This document shows positions 17,995 through 26,269 of a stretch of DNA of 58,875 nucleotides, piece by piece; the first letter of the stretch is position 1, and each line of letters opens with the position of its first letter. Origin of the DNA: an uncultured Nitratifractor sp. (lineage in GTDB: Bacteria; Campylobacterota; Campylobacteria; Campylobacterales; Sulfurovaceae). The translations under genes and the position numbers were made by a program. Location of the stretch: positions 1 through 58,875 of the forward strand of contig CAMZLH010000037.1 in the NCBI GenBank assembly GCA_947311565.1, in the 5' to 3' direction. The notes under the pieces are model-generated. The model was not told the origin of the DNA. It searched no databases and saw only the letters and a list, made by a program, of their open reading frames with translations.

Positions 17995-18969
17995 TTAATA
18001 TTTCAACAACTCAGCAGCCTCTTTTGCATGATATGTAATAATTATATCTGCCCCTGCTCTCTTAAAACCAAGTAGAGTCTCCATCATAACTCTCTCATAA
18101 TCTATTACACCAGCTTTTGCAGCCATTTTAAGCATAGAGTACTCTCCACTAACATTATAAACTGCCAAAGGTAGAGTAGTGTTTTCTCTTATATCTCTAA
18201 TAATATCCATATATGCAAGTGCTGGTTTTACCATCAATATATCTGCTCCCTCCTCTTCATCTGCAACACTTTCACTAATTGCCTCTCTTCTATTTGCGGG
18301 ATTCATCTGATAACTTCTTCTATCTCCAAAACTTGGTGCCGACTCTGCTACATCTCTAAATGGTCCATAGTAAGCAGATGCAAATTTTGTTGAGTAACTC
18401 ATAATTGGAATATGGCTAAAACCCTCACTATCAAGAGAGCCTCTAATTACACTTATCATACCATCCATCATTCCACTAGGTGCAATCATATCTGCCCCAG
18501 ATTTTGCATGAATAACTGCTTGCTTACCTAAGTTTACTAAAGTTATATCATTATCTACACTCTCTAATATTGGATCTAAAACTCCACAATGTCCATGATC
18601 TGTATATTCACAAAAACATAAATCAGTTACAATAAACATATCCTTATGTGCCTTCTTAATCTCCTTTATTGCAGTCGACATAAGACCATGCTCACACATT
18701 GCATCACTTCCTACACTATCTTTTACATCTGGTATTCCAAACAAAATTATAGAGTTAATACCTAAACTCTTAAGCTCATCACACTCTTTTATAATCTCAT
18801 CTATACTCATTTGGTAAACACCTGGCATAGACTCAACCTCTTTTTTAAATCCCTCTCCACTCTTTATAAATAGTGGATATATAAAATCATCAACTCTTAA
18901 GTGAGTCTCCTGCAATAGATCTCTTATAGTTGGATTTAATCTTCTTCTTCTAAATCTTTTAAATTGCAA
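17995..18969 (-). CDS. hemB: Delta-aminolevulinic acid dehydratase (porphobilinogen synthase)
   Basis: 324 residues. It condenses two 5-aminolevulinate molecules to porphobilinogen, an early haem step. The cysteine-rich metal site [15 protein letters not shown] marks the zinc-dependent type. The active-site lysines lie in [15 protein letters not shown] and [12 protein letters not shown]. The start is TTG at 18969, with AAAGGA 8-9 nt upstream. A terminator follows at 17911-17949. Part of a set of tetrapyrrole genes spread over this window (hemB, hemN, cobA, nirF, nirJ). Confidence 0.96.
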   Translation of the reverse strand: MQFKRFRRRRLNPTIRDLLQETHLRVDDFIYPLFIKSGEGFKKEVESMPGVYQMSIDEIIKECDELKSLGINSIILFGIPDVKDSVGSDAMCEHGLMSTAIKEIKKAHKDMFIVTDLCFCEYTDHGHCGVLDPILESVDNDITLVNLGKQAVIHAKSGADMIAPSGMMDGMISVIRGSLDSEGFSHIPIMSYSTKFASAYYGPFRDVAESAPSFGDRRSYQMNPANRREAISESVADEEEGADILMVKPALAYMDIIRDIRENTTLPLAVYNVSGEYSMLKMAAKAGVIDYERVMMETLLGFKRAGADIIITYHAKEAAELLKY

Positions 18970-18996
18970 AATTAGTTCCTTTTTAAGTTTAATACA

Positions 18997-19002
18997 ATTA
19001 TA
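18997..19002 (-). promoter_or_regulatory. Probable -10 element of hemB
   Basis: TATAAT on the minus strand, 28 bp upstream of the hemB TTG. The implied 5' leader is about 20 nt. Confidence 0.55.
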
Positions 19003-19156
19003 CTTAAATTAACTTACCATTCTAACTATACAGATATATTAATAAATATTCAGCATTTCTATGCTAAACTTCTATATTACTTAACATAGACTCATTATTT
19101 GCAGCTATTGTAAATATAAACCTACTATTAAAGTAAAAAAATAAGTAAGGATTAAA

Positions 19157-19666
19157 ATGAAAAATCTAATTTTAGCAATTATGGTTGCAACATCCGTATC
19201 AGTAGCTGGTTCAATATCTGGAGCAGGAGTTGCATACTCACAAGGTACCGATGAAAGTAAAAATATTACTACTTTTCTAAACTACAACTTAGTAGCAGGT
19301 TTCGATTTACGATTTGAGTACAATAGAAACATATCAGACTATAAAGAGTTTTTAACATCAGATATCAACCGATATGCACTATTTGCAACATATACACAAC
19401 CAGTAGGCTATTCACTATCAATTACACCTAAAATGGGTATGGTTAAAACTAATGGCGAGTTTGAAACACTAAGTACATTAAAAAAAGTAAGCGACTCATC
19501 TACAGATTTTACATATGGTGTAGAATTAAACTATGACCTAAGCGACAATTTAGCACTATTTGCTGGTTACACCGACTATGGGCATAACTTTAAATCTTTA
19601 AAAGATATTAAAAAATCTGAAATCGAGAGTAAAAACTTTAGTGCAGGTTTAAAGATAAACTTTTAG
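19157..19666 (+). CDS. Small outer-membrane beta-barrel protein
   Basis: 169 residues with a Sec signal peptide (about 1-18, ending SVAG). The mature part is a series of amphipathic strands with turns rich in Asp/Asn/Ser (for example FDLRFEYNRNISDYKEF, FTYGVELNYDLSDNLALFAGY) and ends in aromatic-flanked hydrophobic residues with a final phenylalanine (SAGLKINF), the usual outer-membrane insertion signal. This matches an 8-stranded OmpX/OmpA-like barrel. No ligand can be named. ATG with AAGGA 8 nt upstream. It has its own promoter region and stands alone. Confidence 0.75.
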   Translation: MKNLILAIMVATSVSVAGSISGAGVAYSQGTDESKNITTFLNYNLVAGFDLRFEYNRNISDYKEFLTSDINRYALFATYTQPVGYSLSITPKMGMVKTNGEFETLSTLKKVSDSSTDFTYGVELNYDLSDNLALFAGYTDYGHNFKSLKDIKKSEIESKNFSAGLKINF

Positions 19667-19746
19667 TTATAAATAGAGTTATATCATAATTTGATTCAGT
19701 AGGCAGACAATTTTTTAAAATATACCTATTGTATCTTCTATTATGC

Positions 19747-19752
19747 TATAAT
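19747..19752 (+). promoter_or_regulatory. Extended -10 promoter placing the transcript start at the ATG of the next gene
   Basis: TATGCTATAAT is an extended -10 element (TGnTATAAT). If the hexamer is -12 to -7, +1 falls at 19759, the A of the ATG. No ribosome binding site is seen, so the mRNA may be leaderless. Confidence 0.6.
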
Positions 19753-19758
19753 TAAATT

Positions 19759-20148
19759 ATGAAAACAATTACTCTAGTAGTACTACTTATAAACACAATC
19801 TATGCTAATTTTTTCCATTGGCAAAGTAACTACAACAAAGCCTTACAAAGTGCTAAAGATAGTAATAAAACTCTTTTGATCTTGGTAATAAAAAAAGATG
19901 ACAACAAAACCCAAAGTATTATAAAAGAGGCATTTTTTAACAAAACATATATAGAGCATTTAAATAAAAACTACATAGGTATAATAGCCCAATATGAAGG
20001 TAAAGAGAGCTATCCCATAGAGATATACTACACTACTAAATTTCCAACTCTCTTCTTTGTAAATATAAAAAAAGAGACCTTTTTTCATAAACCTCTATAT
20101 GGCAAAGAGATTAAGAGTGAAAATTTGAAGTTGCTAATTGGTGATTAG
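19759..20148 (+). CDS. Periplasmic thioredoxin-fold protein lacking the CXXC pair
   Basis: 129 residues with a short signal peptide (1-16, ending YAN). Then FHWQSNYNKALQSAKDSNKTLLILV, a typical opening of thioredoxin-like proteins of the DUF255/thioredoxin_7 type, and FPTLFFVN with the cis-proline of the thioredoxin fold. There is no cysteine in the mature protein, so it cannot be a thiol oxidoreductase; a structural or binding role is more likely. No Shine-Dalgarno sequence precedes the ATG; see the promoter at 19747. It is convergent with the peroxidase gene. Confidence 0.7.
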   Translation: MKTITLVVLLINTIYANFFHWQSNYNKALQSAKDSNKTLLILVIKKDDNKTQSIIKEAFFNKTYIEHLNKNYIGIIAQYEGKESYPIEIYYTTKFPTLFFVNIKKETFFHKPLYGKEIKSENLKLLIGD

Positions 20149-20173
20149 TCCATTAATTACTAATCAAGTACCA

Positions 20174-20199
20174 AGAAAGCTTTAAACCTTAAGCTTTCT
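20174..20199. terminator. Possible shared terminator hairpin between convergent genes
   Basis: AGAAAGCTT and AAGCTTTCT form a 9-bp perfect stem with an 8-nt loop, between the stop codons at 20148 and 20216. No strong U-tract follows on either strand, so termination is only probable. Confidence 0.5.
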
Positions 20200-20215
20200 A
20201 GCATACTACTTACAA

Positions 20216-21292
20216 TCAATACTCCACAATCTCCCCACTCAAACTCTTCAAAAAGGATACTACATCTTCTATATCTCTTTTTGAGAACTCATTGCCTAGT
20301 TGATATTTGCTCATTACTCTTACTGCCTCTTTTAGCTCTTTTACTGAGCCATTATGGAAGTATGGGGCTGTCTTTGCTATCTCTCTTAGCATTGGGACTT
20401 TAAAGTTTTGCTCATTATTTTTGCCTAAAAAGCCTCCAATATTATCAAATGGGAATGGGTTATCTTTTATTGATAGTTTTGGGTTAATTAACACACCTAT
20501 ATAGTCGATTAAATATCTTCTTACAGGAAAGTGTTGTATCTGTTGTCCTCCTACTGTTATACCACTGTGGCAACCTGCACAACCTTTTGATAAAAAGATT
20601 GTCATTCCTCTTTTTGCACTGCTGTTTAGTGCAGAGTTGTTACCATCTAAGAAGCTATCATATGGGCTATATGTAAGTAGTGTTCTCTCGTATGCTCCTA
20701 TTGCTTTTTGTACATCTATAAACTCTATTTTATCTTTGTTAAATATATTTTTAAATAGCTCTTTATAATTACTATTAGCATTTAATCGGCTCTCTACATC
20801 TTTTGGTTTCATATGCATCTCAAATGATGCTTGTACTGGTCCTGCGGCTTGCTCTTCTACACTCTTAGCCCTTGCATCCCAAAATTGATACTTTTGCAAA
20901 GCAGAGTTTAGCACTGTTGGTGAGTTTAGATGAAAAGGATTCTCTTGAGCATTATAACCAATTGCTGTTGGCAAATTATCATCTCCTCCACTGTTTAGTA
21001 AGTGGCAACTTGAGCAGTTAATACTTTTATCATATGAGAGCATATTTTCAAAAAATAGCATTTTACCAAGTGCAATCTTCTCTTTTGTTAGTCGATTATC
21101 AGGAGTATCCAAAAGCTCTAGTAATCCTCTATAATCTTTAGGTATTGCTCTATAACTACCATTTAGCGCACTCTGCCTTAGCTTTTTGTCGCTCCAAGTT
21201 GTTACATTTTTTTGTTTAATAAAAAATGGCAGTGAAAATAGAAAAATTAATGTAATTACTGTAACTGTAACAGGGTGAAGTAGCTTTTTCAT
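20216..21292 (-). CDS. Di-haem cytochrome c peroxidase (CcpA/MauG family)
   Basis: 358 residues with a membrane-anchor or signal segment at about 8-25. Two haem-binding motifs, CSSCH (93-97) and CAGCH (about 238-242), identify a bacterial di-haem peroxidase that reduces hydrogen peroxide in the periplasm with electrons from c-type cytochromes. The family landmarks LGKMLFFE near 75, SCHLLNSGGDDNLPTAIGYN, FNSPTVLN-like HLNSPTVLN and KVPMLREIAKTAPYFHNGS are present. ATG with AAGGA upstream. Transcription probably starts near 21313 from an FNR-type promoter, which would place the enzyme under low-oxygen control, as known for ccp genes in other bacteria. Confidence 0.92.
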   Translation of the reverse strand: MKKLLHPVTVTVITLIFLFSLPFFIKQKNVTTWSDKKLRQSALNGSYRAIPKDYRGLLELLDTPDNRLTKEKIALGKMLFFENMLSYDKSINCSSCHLLNSGGDDNLPTAIGYNAQENPFHLNSPTVLNSALQKYQFWDARAKSVEEQAAGPVQASFEMHMKPKDVESRLNANSNYKELFKNIFNKDKIEFIDVQKAIGAYERTLLTYSPYDSFLDGNNSALNSSAKRGMTIFLSKGCAGCHSGITVGGQQIQHFPVRRYLIDYIGVLINPKLSIKDNPFPFDNIGGFLGKNNEQNFKVPMLREIAKTAPYFHNGSVKELKEAVRVMSKYQLGNEFSKRDIEDVVSFLKSLSGEIVEY

Positions 21293-21319
21293 AATAGTAA
21301 TCCTTTACGATAATAAATA

Positions 21320-21361
21320 ACTATATCATACTATATAAGTTTATTAATTGATGTAAATCAA
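21320..21361 (-). promoter_or_regulatory. Class II FNR-type promoter of the di-haem peroxidase
   Basis: A perfect FNR consensus box TTGATGTAAATCAA at 21348-21361 and a -10-like TATAGT at 21320-21325, separated by exactly 22 bp on the minus strand. That puts the box centre at -41.5 when +1 is near 21313. Confidence 0.82.
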
Positions 21362-21405
21362 ATAGGAGTAATGTCTAAAATTAAATTTTAATTATAGTTT
21401 AGAGC

Positions 21406-21426
21406 GGAGCCAGAAAAGTTGGCTCT
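21406..21426 (-). terminator. Possible terminator after rpmB
   Basis: GGAGCCA and TGGCTCT form a 7-bp stem (one G-U pair) around a 7-nt loop, 17 bp after the rpmB stop. The following RNA is A/U-rich but has no clean U run. Confidence 0.5.
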
Positions 21427-21442
21427 GTATAAGAGTAGAGAA

Positions 21443-21646
21443 CTAAGCTTGTGCTTCAGCTGCTTTTTTTCTCATTGTTCTTAAAGTTGAAGCTGCAACT
21501 TTAATTTTTTTTGTTGTACCATCTTCTAAAGTAACTCTAACAGTTCTTAAGTTTGGAAGCTGGCGCTTTTTTGTTTTGTTGTGTGCATGTGATACACTAT
21601 ATCCAACTAGTGGACCTTTACCGGTTACCTGACATCTTCTAGCCAT
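21443..21646 (-). CDS. rpmB: Ribosomal protein L28
   Basis: 67 residues, short but complete for the bacterial L28 family. [20 protein letters not shown] at the start is diagnostic, followed by [13 protein letters not shown] and a basic C-terminus. It binds 23S rRNA in the large subunit. Transcribed alone on the minus strand with a hairpin downstream. The ribosome binding site is AAAGGTAAG. Confidence 0.95.
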   Translation of the reverse strand: MARRCQVTGKGPLVGYSVSHAHNKTKKRQLPNLRTVRVTLEDGTTKKIKVAASTLRTMRKKAAEAQA

Positions 21647-21735
21647 AACACTTACCTTTATTTAAATTTATCTTTACACTTGGTGCATAAAAAGTTGTGC
21701 GATTTTACAAAAATCTTACTTAATTACTGATTAAA

Positions 21736-23040
21736 TTAGTCAGATTTTCTCTCTTTTAGTGCTTTATCTATTAGTTCAATTGGGTTTTTAAACTCTACAT
21801 CTACACCATTTTGATACAAAGAGTTACTAATTTGCATTCTACAAGCACTACACTCAGCAGATACAATTTGTGCACCACTTTGCTCTATCATTGCTGCTTT
21901 TGGCTTGCCTGCAGCCTGTGCTAAGTGAAACTTTTCACTCTGAATAGTAACACCACCAAAACCACAACACCTGTTAGGGTCGCTCATCTCTTTTATTTCA
22001 TAGTTACTCTTTAGTAGCTCTCTTGGCTCTCTCTCTATACCTTGTACCTTTTTTGCATGGCATGCATCATGATAAGTTATAGACTCTTCAAACCTAATAT
22101 CTCTCTCATCTAATATCGCTTTTAGTTCTGTCTCTTTATACAACCACTCAGTAGCCATAAAAATCTTCTTATTAAGCTTTTTGGCACGAGCTGCCCAGTC
22201 GTCCATTCCTCTATTTTTAAAGAAAATCTCCCAATCATGCTTAATCATTGCAGAGCATGTTGCTTCTGGTATTATCATCGCCTCTATGTCTTCAAAAAAG
22301 CTCTCAAAATACTCAATATTTTGCTTTGTTAGAGTCTCTACTGTATAGAAATCTCCTGTAAAATATGCAGGTGCAGAACAACATTTTTGTTTTTTAGGTA
22401 TAAATATCTCTATATTTAACTCTTTTAAGACATCAACTAAACTATCACCAATACCAGTATAGTTATAATTTGCCAAACACCCTATAAATATTGCAACCCT
22501 TCTTGCACCATCTCTATTTATAGTAGATGGATACTTATTTAAAAAGCTAGTTTTAGATAGACTAGGAAGTAATCTATCAGCCTTTAGAATTGGCAGATTA
22601 AATCTAGCTCTCATTCCACCAGCTTTACTCTCTTGTTTAAATCCACATGTTTTAAATACAAAGCCCAGCTTCATCATAATATCCATCAGCCATCTATATC
22701 TAAGTAGCGTAAAGAATGCTCTTTTAAACCACGCTATACCATATTTGTCTGCTATGTCAGCACGAACCTCTTCAATAACCATATCTGTTGGTAAAGAGTT
22801 AGGGCATACATCTACGCAGTTAGTACATAAAAAACAGCTCTCAAATATATCTTTTGCCTGTTTATCTAAATCTAAATTGCCTCTTTGATACTCGCCCAAA
22901 AGATCTATAAAACCCCTAGGAGATGTAACTTCATCTGCATTAACATTGTGTATTGTACAAACTGGAATACACTTACCACACTTAATACACTCATCACTAG
23001 TTGCAGTAAAGTTAAAAATATCTTCTGCTTGATTGCTCAT
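21736..23040 (-). CDS. (Fe-S)-binding protein with CCG domains (GlcF/LutA/HdrD-like)
   Basis: 434 residues. Two ferredoxin-type 4Fe-4S motifs near the N-terminus (CIKCGKCIPVC near 17-27 and CFLCTNCVDVCPN near 70). Two cysteine-rich CCG-type domains follow: one with CLANYNYTG and CCSAPAYFTGD, the other with YHDACHAKKVQG and CCGFGGV. This layout is shared by glycolate oxidase GlcF, lactate-utilisation LutA and heterodisulfide reductase subunits, so it likely passes electrons from a flavin dehydrogenase to quinones. No flavoprotein partner is adjacent. It lies 68 bp downstream of hemN on the same strand. The substrate cannot be assigned. Confidence 0.85.
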   Translation of the reverse strand: MSNQAEDIFNFTATSDECIKCGKCIPVCTIHNVNADEVTSPRGFIDLLGEYQRGNLDLDKQAKDIFESCFLCTNCVDVCPNSLPTDMVIEEVRADIADKYGIAWFKRAFFTLLRYRWLMDIMMKLGFVFKTCGFKQESKAGGMRARFNLPILKADRLLPSLSKTSFLNKYPSTINRDGARRVAIFIGCLANYNYTGIGDSLVDVLKELNIEIFIPKKQKCCSAPAYFTGDFYTVETLTKQNIEYFESFFEDIEAMIIPEATCSAMIKHDWEIFFKNRGMDDWAARAKKLNKKIFMATEWLYKETELKAILDERDIRFEESITYHDACHAKKVQGIEREPRELLKSNYEIKEMSDPNRCCGFGGVTIQSEKFHLAQAAGKPKAAMIEQSGAQIVSAECSACRMQISNSLYQNGVDVEFKNPIELIDKALKERKSD

Positions 23041-23108
23041 TGTTTAATAACTCCTAATTAATAAAGATACTTTTAGCTAAATTATACTTAAGAAACTTTT
23101 ATATTTAT

Positions 23109-24482
23109 CTATACTGTTTTAGAGAAACTCTTTTTGCTACCAAAATATTTTTCCATATATGCATCAAATGGCATTGCAATATTTCTAATTAGTAAAGTAC
23201 CTGTTTCACTTACTCTTAAGTGCTCTTTATCTATGGTTATTAGATCTTCATTTTCAAAGCTTTTAAGCTCTTTTATTGCCTCTTTAAAATAGGTAAAAAA
23301 ATCTATTTTATGCTCTGCTTCTACCCTCTTTATATCTATAGAGAAGTTAGCCATAAGCTCCATAATAACCGATTTTCTAATATAGTCATCTTCACTTAAA
23401 ACTACACCTTTTTCGAACGGCAATTTGCCACTACTAATAGCTTCTTCGTAAGATTTCATATCTTTTCTATTTTGAGCATAATATCTTTTACCCTCACCAA
23501 TACTAGTTAAACCTATTCCTATTAAATTGGAGCCACCTTTTGTAGTATAACCTTGAAAGTTTCTATGTAATTCACCCTTTTTTATAGCACTAAATAGCTC
23601 ATCTTCTGGTTTTGCAAAGTGATCCATTCCTATCATCTCTAACCCATTAGCTGTTAAAAAATCTATTGTATATTGAAAAATTTTTAGCTTCTCTGCTGGG
23701 CTTGGCAAAGTTGTCTCATCAAATTTTCTCATTGTCTTTTTAAGCCATGGAACATGTGCATAGTTAAATACTGCTAATCTATCTGGCTCTAGTGTTACTA
23801 TCTGCTCTAGTGTCTTCTTAAAGCTCTCTAAACTCTGATATGGTAAACCATAAATTAGATCAGTGTTAATACTATTAATTCCATATTTTCTAGCCAAATC
23901 AACTGCATTTTTTGTAATATCATATGGTTGAACTCTGTGAATTGCCTCTTGTACTTTGCTATCAAAATCTTGCACTCCAAAGCTAATTCTATTAAACCCA
24001 TGTTTTTTAAAGACTCTCATCTGCTCTTCATTAAAAAATCTTGGATCAATCTCTACACTAACCTCTGCATCTTCACTAAAATCACCTAACTTTAACTTAA
24101 TATAACTTATTATCTCATCTAGCTCATGCGCTTTATAATAAGTTGGCGTCCCACCTCCAAAGTGAAACTGCACAATTTCTCGACTTTTATCTATATGATT
24201 TGCTAAGATATCTATCTCTTTTTTTAAGTACTCTACATATTGGCTTAATTTACTCTCTTTAGATGTAAATACAACATTACAACCACAAAAATAGCAAGCA
24301 CTTCTACAAAATGGCAAATGTACATAAATAGATAATTTATCTTTTCCCTCTTCTAAAAATTTAATATAATCACTATAGCTAAAATCTTCATTAAACTCTA
24401 GTGCTGTTGGATAGCTTGTATATCTAGGTCCTGGCTTTGAATATTTACTGAAAAGTTCTAAATTAATTTTGCTCAAACTCAC
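23109..24482 (-). CDS. hemN: Oxygen-independent coproporphyrinogen III oxidase
   Basis: 457 residues, the full length of true HemN rather than the shorter HemW. A radical SAM enzyme that decarboxylates coproporphyrinogen III to protoporphyrinogen IX without oxygen. The cluster motif is [10 protein letters not shown] near 58-67 (CxxxCxxC with the extra HemN cysteine). [15 protein letters not shown] at 14-28, [10 protein letters not shown] near 106 and the C-terminal HemN domain support it. The start is GTG at 24482, or TTG at 24476, which has AAAGGGG better spaced. It overlaps the end of argF by 20 bp. Confidence 0.94.
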   Translation of the reverse strand: MSLSKINLELFSKYSKPGPRYTSYPTALEFNEDFSYSDYIKFLEEGKDKLSIYVHLPFCRSACYFCGCNVVFTSKESKLSQYVEYLKKEIDILANHIDKSREIVQFHFGGGTPTYYKAHELDEIISYIKLKLGDFSEDAEVSVEIDPRFFNEEQMRVFKKHGFNRISFGVQDFDSKVQEAIHRVQPYDITKNAVDLARKYGINSINTDLIYGLPYQSLESFKKTLEQIVTLEPDRLAVFNYAHVPWLKKTMRKFDETTLPSPAEKLKIFQYTIDFLTANGLEMIGMDHFAKPEDELFSAIKKGELHRNFQGYTTKGGSNLIGIGLTSIGEGKRYYAQNRKDMKSYEEAISSGKLPFEKGVVLSEDDYIRKSVIMELMANFSIDIKRVEAEHKIDFFTYFKEAIKELKSFENEDLITIDKEHLRVSETGTLLIRNIAMPFDAYMEKYFGSKKSFSKTV

Positions 24483-25401
24483 CCCTTTTATTATCTAACC
24501 ACACCATAATACCCTTTTGTGCATGTAGTCTATTCTCTGCCTCTGTAAAAATAACATCTGCATACTCATCGAAGACCTCTTCACTAACTTCGTAACCTCT
24601 ATATGCTGGTAAACAGTGTAGGAAAATAACATTATCTTTTGCTAAAGAGATTAAACTTTTATCAACAATATAGCCTTCAAAATCTTTAACTCTCTTCTCT
24701 TTCTCATCCTCTTGCCCCATGCTAACCCAAGTATCTGTTGTTACAACATCTGCACCTGTAACAGCCTCTTTTGGGTCGTTGCAAAGAGTAATTTTAGAAC
24801 CACTACTCTTTGCAAACTCTAAAGCTTGACTTACTATTTTACTATCACACTCATACCCTTTAGGAGTTGCAACTCTTAATTCAAACCCTAATTTAGATGC
24901 TAACATTAGCCACGAGTGAGCCATGTTATTTCCATCTCCAACATATGCTACTACTGGATCTTTATCTTTTCCAAACTCTATCATTGTTAGATAGTCTGTC
25001 ATAAGTTGTACAGGATGATAACTATCTGTTAATCCATTAACTACAGGAACTTTAGAAAATGTAGCAAACTCCTCTAATTTCTCTTGCTCATATGTTCTAA
25101 TCATAACCATATCAACCATAGAACTAATAACTCTAGCAGTATCTTTAATAGGCTCACCACGACCAATTTGCAAATCATTACTAGATAAAAACAGCCCTAC
25201 TCCACCAAGCTGATATATACCTACTTCAAAACTTACTCTTGTTCTTGTAGAGCTCTTTTCAAATATCATACCTAATGTTTTATTCTGCATATAAGGTACT
25301 AAATCACTACTTTTAGTCTGTTCTTTAATCTTAATTGCTAAATCTATCATCTCTAATATCTGATCTTTAGTAAAATCTGCTAAAGTTAAAAAATGTTTCA
25401 C
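24463..25401 (-). CDS. argF: Ornithine carbamoyltransferase
   Basis: 312 residues. It makes citrulline from ornithine and carbamoyl phosphate in arginine synthesis. The carbamoyl-phosphate loop is [12 protein letters not shown] near 51-62, the ornithine-specific block is [12 protein letters not shown] near 265 and the N-terminal domain includes [22 protein letters not shown] at 25401. First gene of argF-hemN-Fe-S protein; its last 20 bp are also the start of hemN. Confidence 0.95.
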   Translation of the reverse strand: MKHFLTLADFTKDQILEMIDLAIKIKEQTKSSDLVPYMQNKTLGMIFEKSSTRTRVSFEVGIYQLGGVGLFLSSNDLQIGRGEPIKDTARVISSMVDMVMIRTYEQEKLEEFATFSKVPVVNGLTDSYHPVQLMTDYLTMIEFGKDKDPVVAYVGDGNNMAHSWLMLASKLGFELRVATPKGYECDSKIVSQALEFAKSSGSKITLCNDPKEAVTGADVVTTDTWVSMGQEDEKEKRVKDFEGYIVDKSLISLAKDNVIFLHCLPAYRGYEVSEEVFDEYADVIFTEAENRLHAQKGIMVWLDNKRGEFEQN

Positions 25402-25666
25402 GGTATTTCCTAATTATATTGTAGTATTTTGGACTAAAAATATATTTTACCATACATTTATATGATTTAAGTTTATATAACTGCTAGACCAATATTAATT
25501 ATTGATACAGATATATTAGACTTCTTAGATAATCCATTACACAAGTTTGTCTAAAAGTAGATATTATTTATAATATTTTTACTACAACTATATCAATTTA
25601 ATAATCAATTAAATTAAAAATAAGTGATTATATGGTACTATTAATTACCCTTAGTAAAGGATATTT

Positions 25667-26245
25667 ATGAAAAAATATTTAACAATATCTATTGTTTTAG
25701 CATCTATATTAAGTAGCTGTTCAAATCTAGAAGAGAAAAAAGCAAAAGTTATAGACTCAGAAGTTCAAGGACTCGAATATCAATGTGCAGGACTAGTTAA
25801 CTATACAAATAGAGATGGTGAACTAACATGTACACATATGCCACTAGCATTTAAAATAGGAGAATTAAGATTAGGGTTAATATACAAAATGCCAAACGAT
25901 GGACTTATTTTACCACAAGATATTGTAGGGGCTGATAGATCTGATATTACTAATAAAGATGTGATAAAACTATCAATAATTCTACAAACTTTAGATTCAG
26001 ATAAAAATCCAAATAATGGAATTACTATTAGTAAAGAGAGTAGTAATAAACTTAAACTACCTATAGAGTTAAAAAAAGTATCTTTATCCGAATTAAAAGA
26101 GTTACTACAAACACAACTTGGAGATATAGAGTTTAGAGAACCAAAAAAATCTATATATCACCTAAATAGTACAATGCAAAGATTTAATATATCTGAAGCG
26201 AACAGTAATTTAGAAGATTTAGATTTAGATACTATAGACTACTAG
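25667..26245 (+). CDS. Lipoprotein with a putative adhesin-type EYxC...LQTLDSD domain
   Basis: 192 residues. Lipobox LSSC with Cys18 as the lipidation site (LASILSSC). The mature part contains GLEYQCAG, then an RDGELTCTH turn, FKIGELRLG, DIVGADRSD and LQTLDSDKNPNNGI. I recall this ordered set of short motifs from large secreted or surface proteins of Campylobacterota and Gammaproteobacteria, where it occurs as a domain; I do not know a function for it. Here it stands alone on a lipid anchor. The ATG at 25667 has AAAGGA 8 nt upstream. It is convergent with the L,D-transpeptidase gene and shares its terminator. Confidence 0.68.
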   Translation: MKKYLTISIVLASILSSCSNLEEKKAKVIDSEVQGLEYQCAGLVNYTNRDGELTCTHMPLAFKIGELRLGLIYKMPNDGLILPQDIVGADRSDITNKDVIKLSIILQTLDSDKNPNNGITISKESSNKLKLPIELKKVSLSELKELLQTQLGDIEFREPKKSIYHLNSTMQRFNISEANSNLEDLDLDTIDY

Positions 26246-26269
26246 AGATAGATTAATATCCTATCTCTA
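26243..26269. terminator. Bidirectional terminator hairpin
   Basis: TAGAGATAG and CTATCTCTA form a perfect 9-bp stem with a 9-nt loop. The left arm starts at the lipoprotein stop codon and the loop contains the transpeptidase stop. On the plus strand a run of eight T follows shortly after (from about 26280). Confidence 0.7.
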
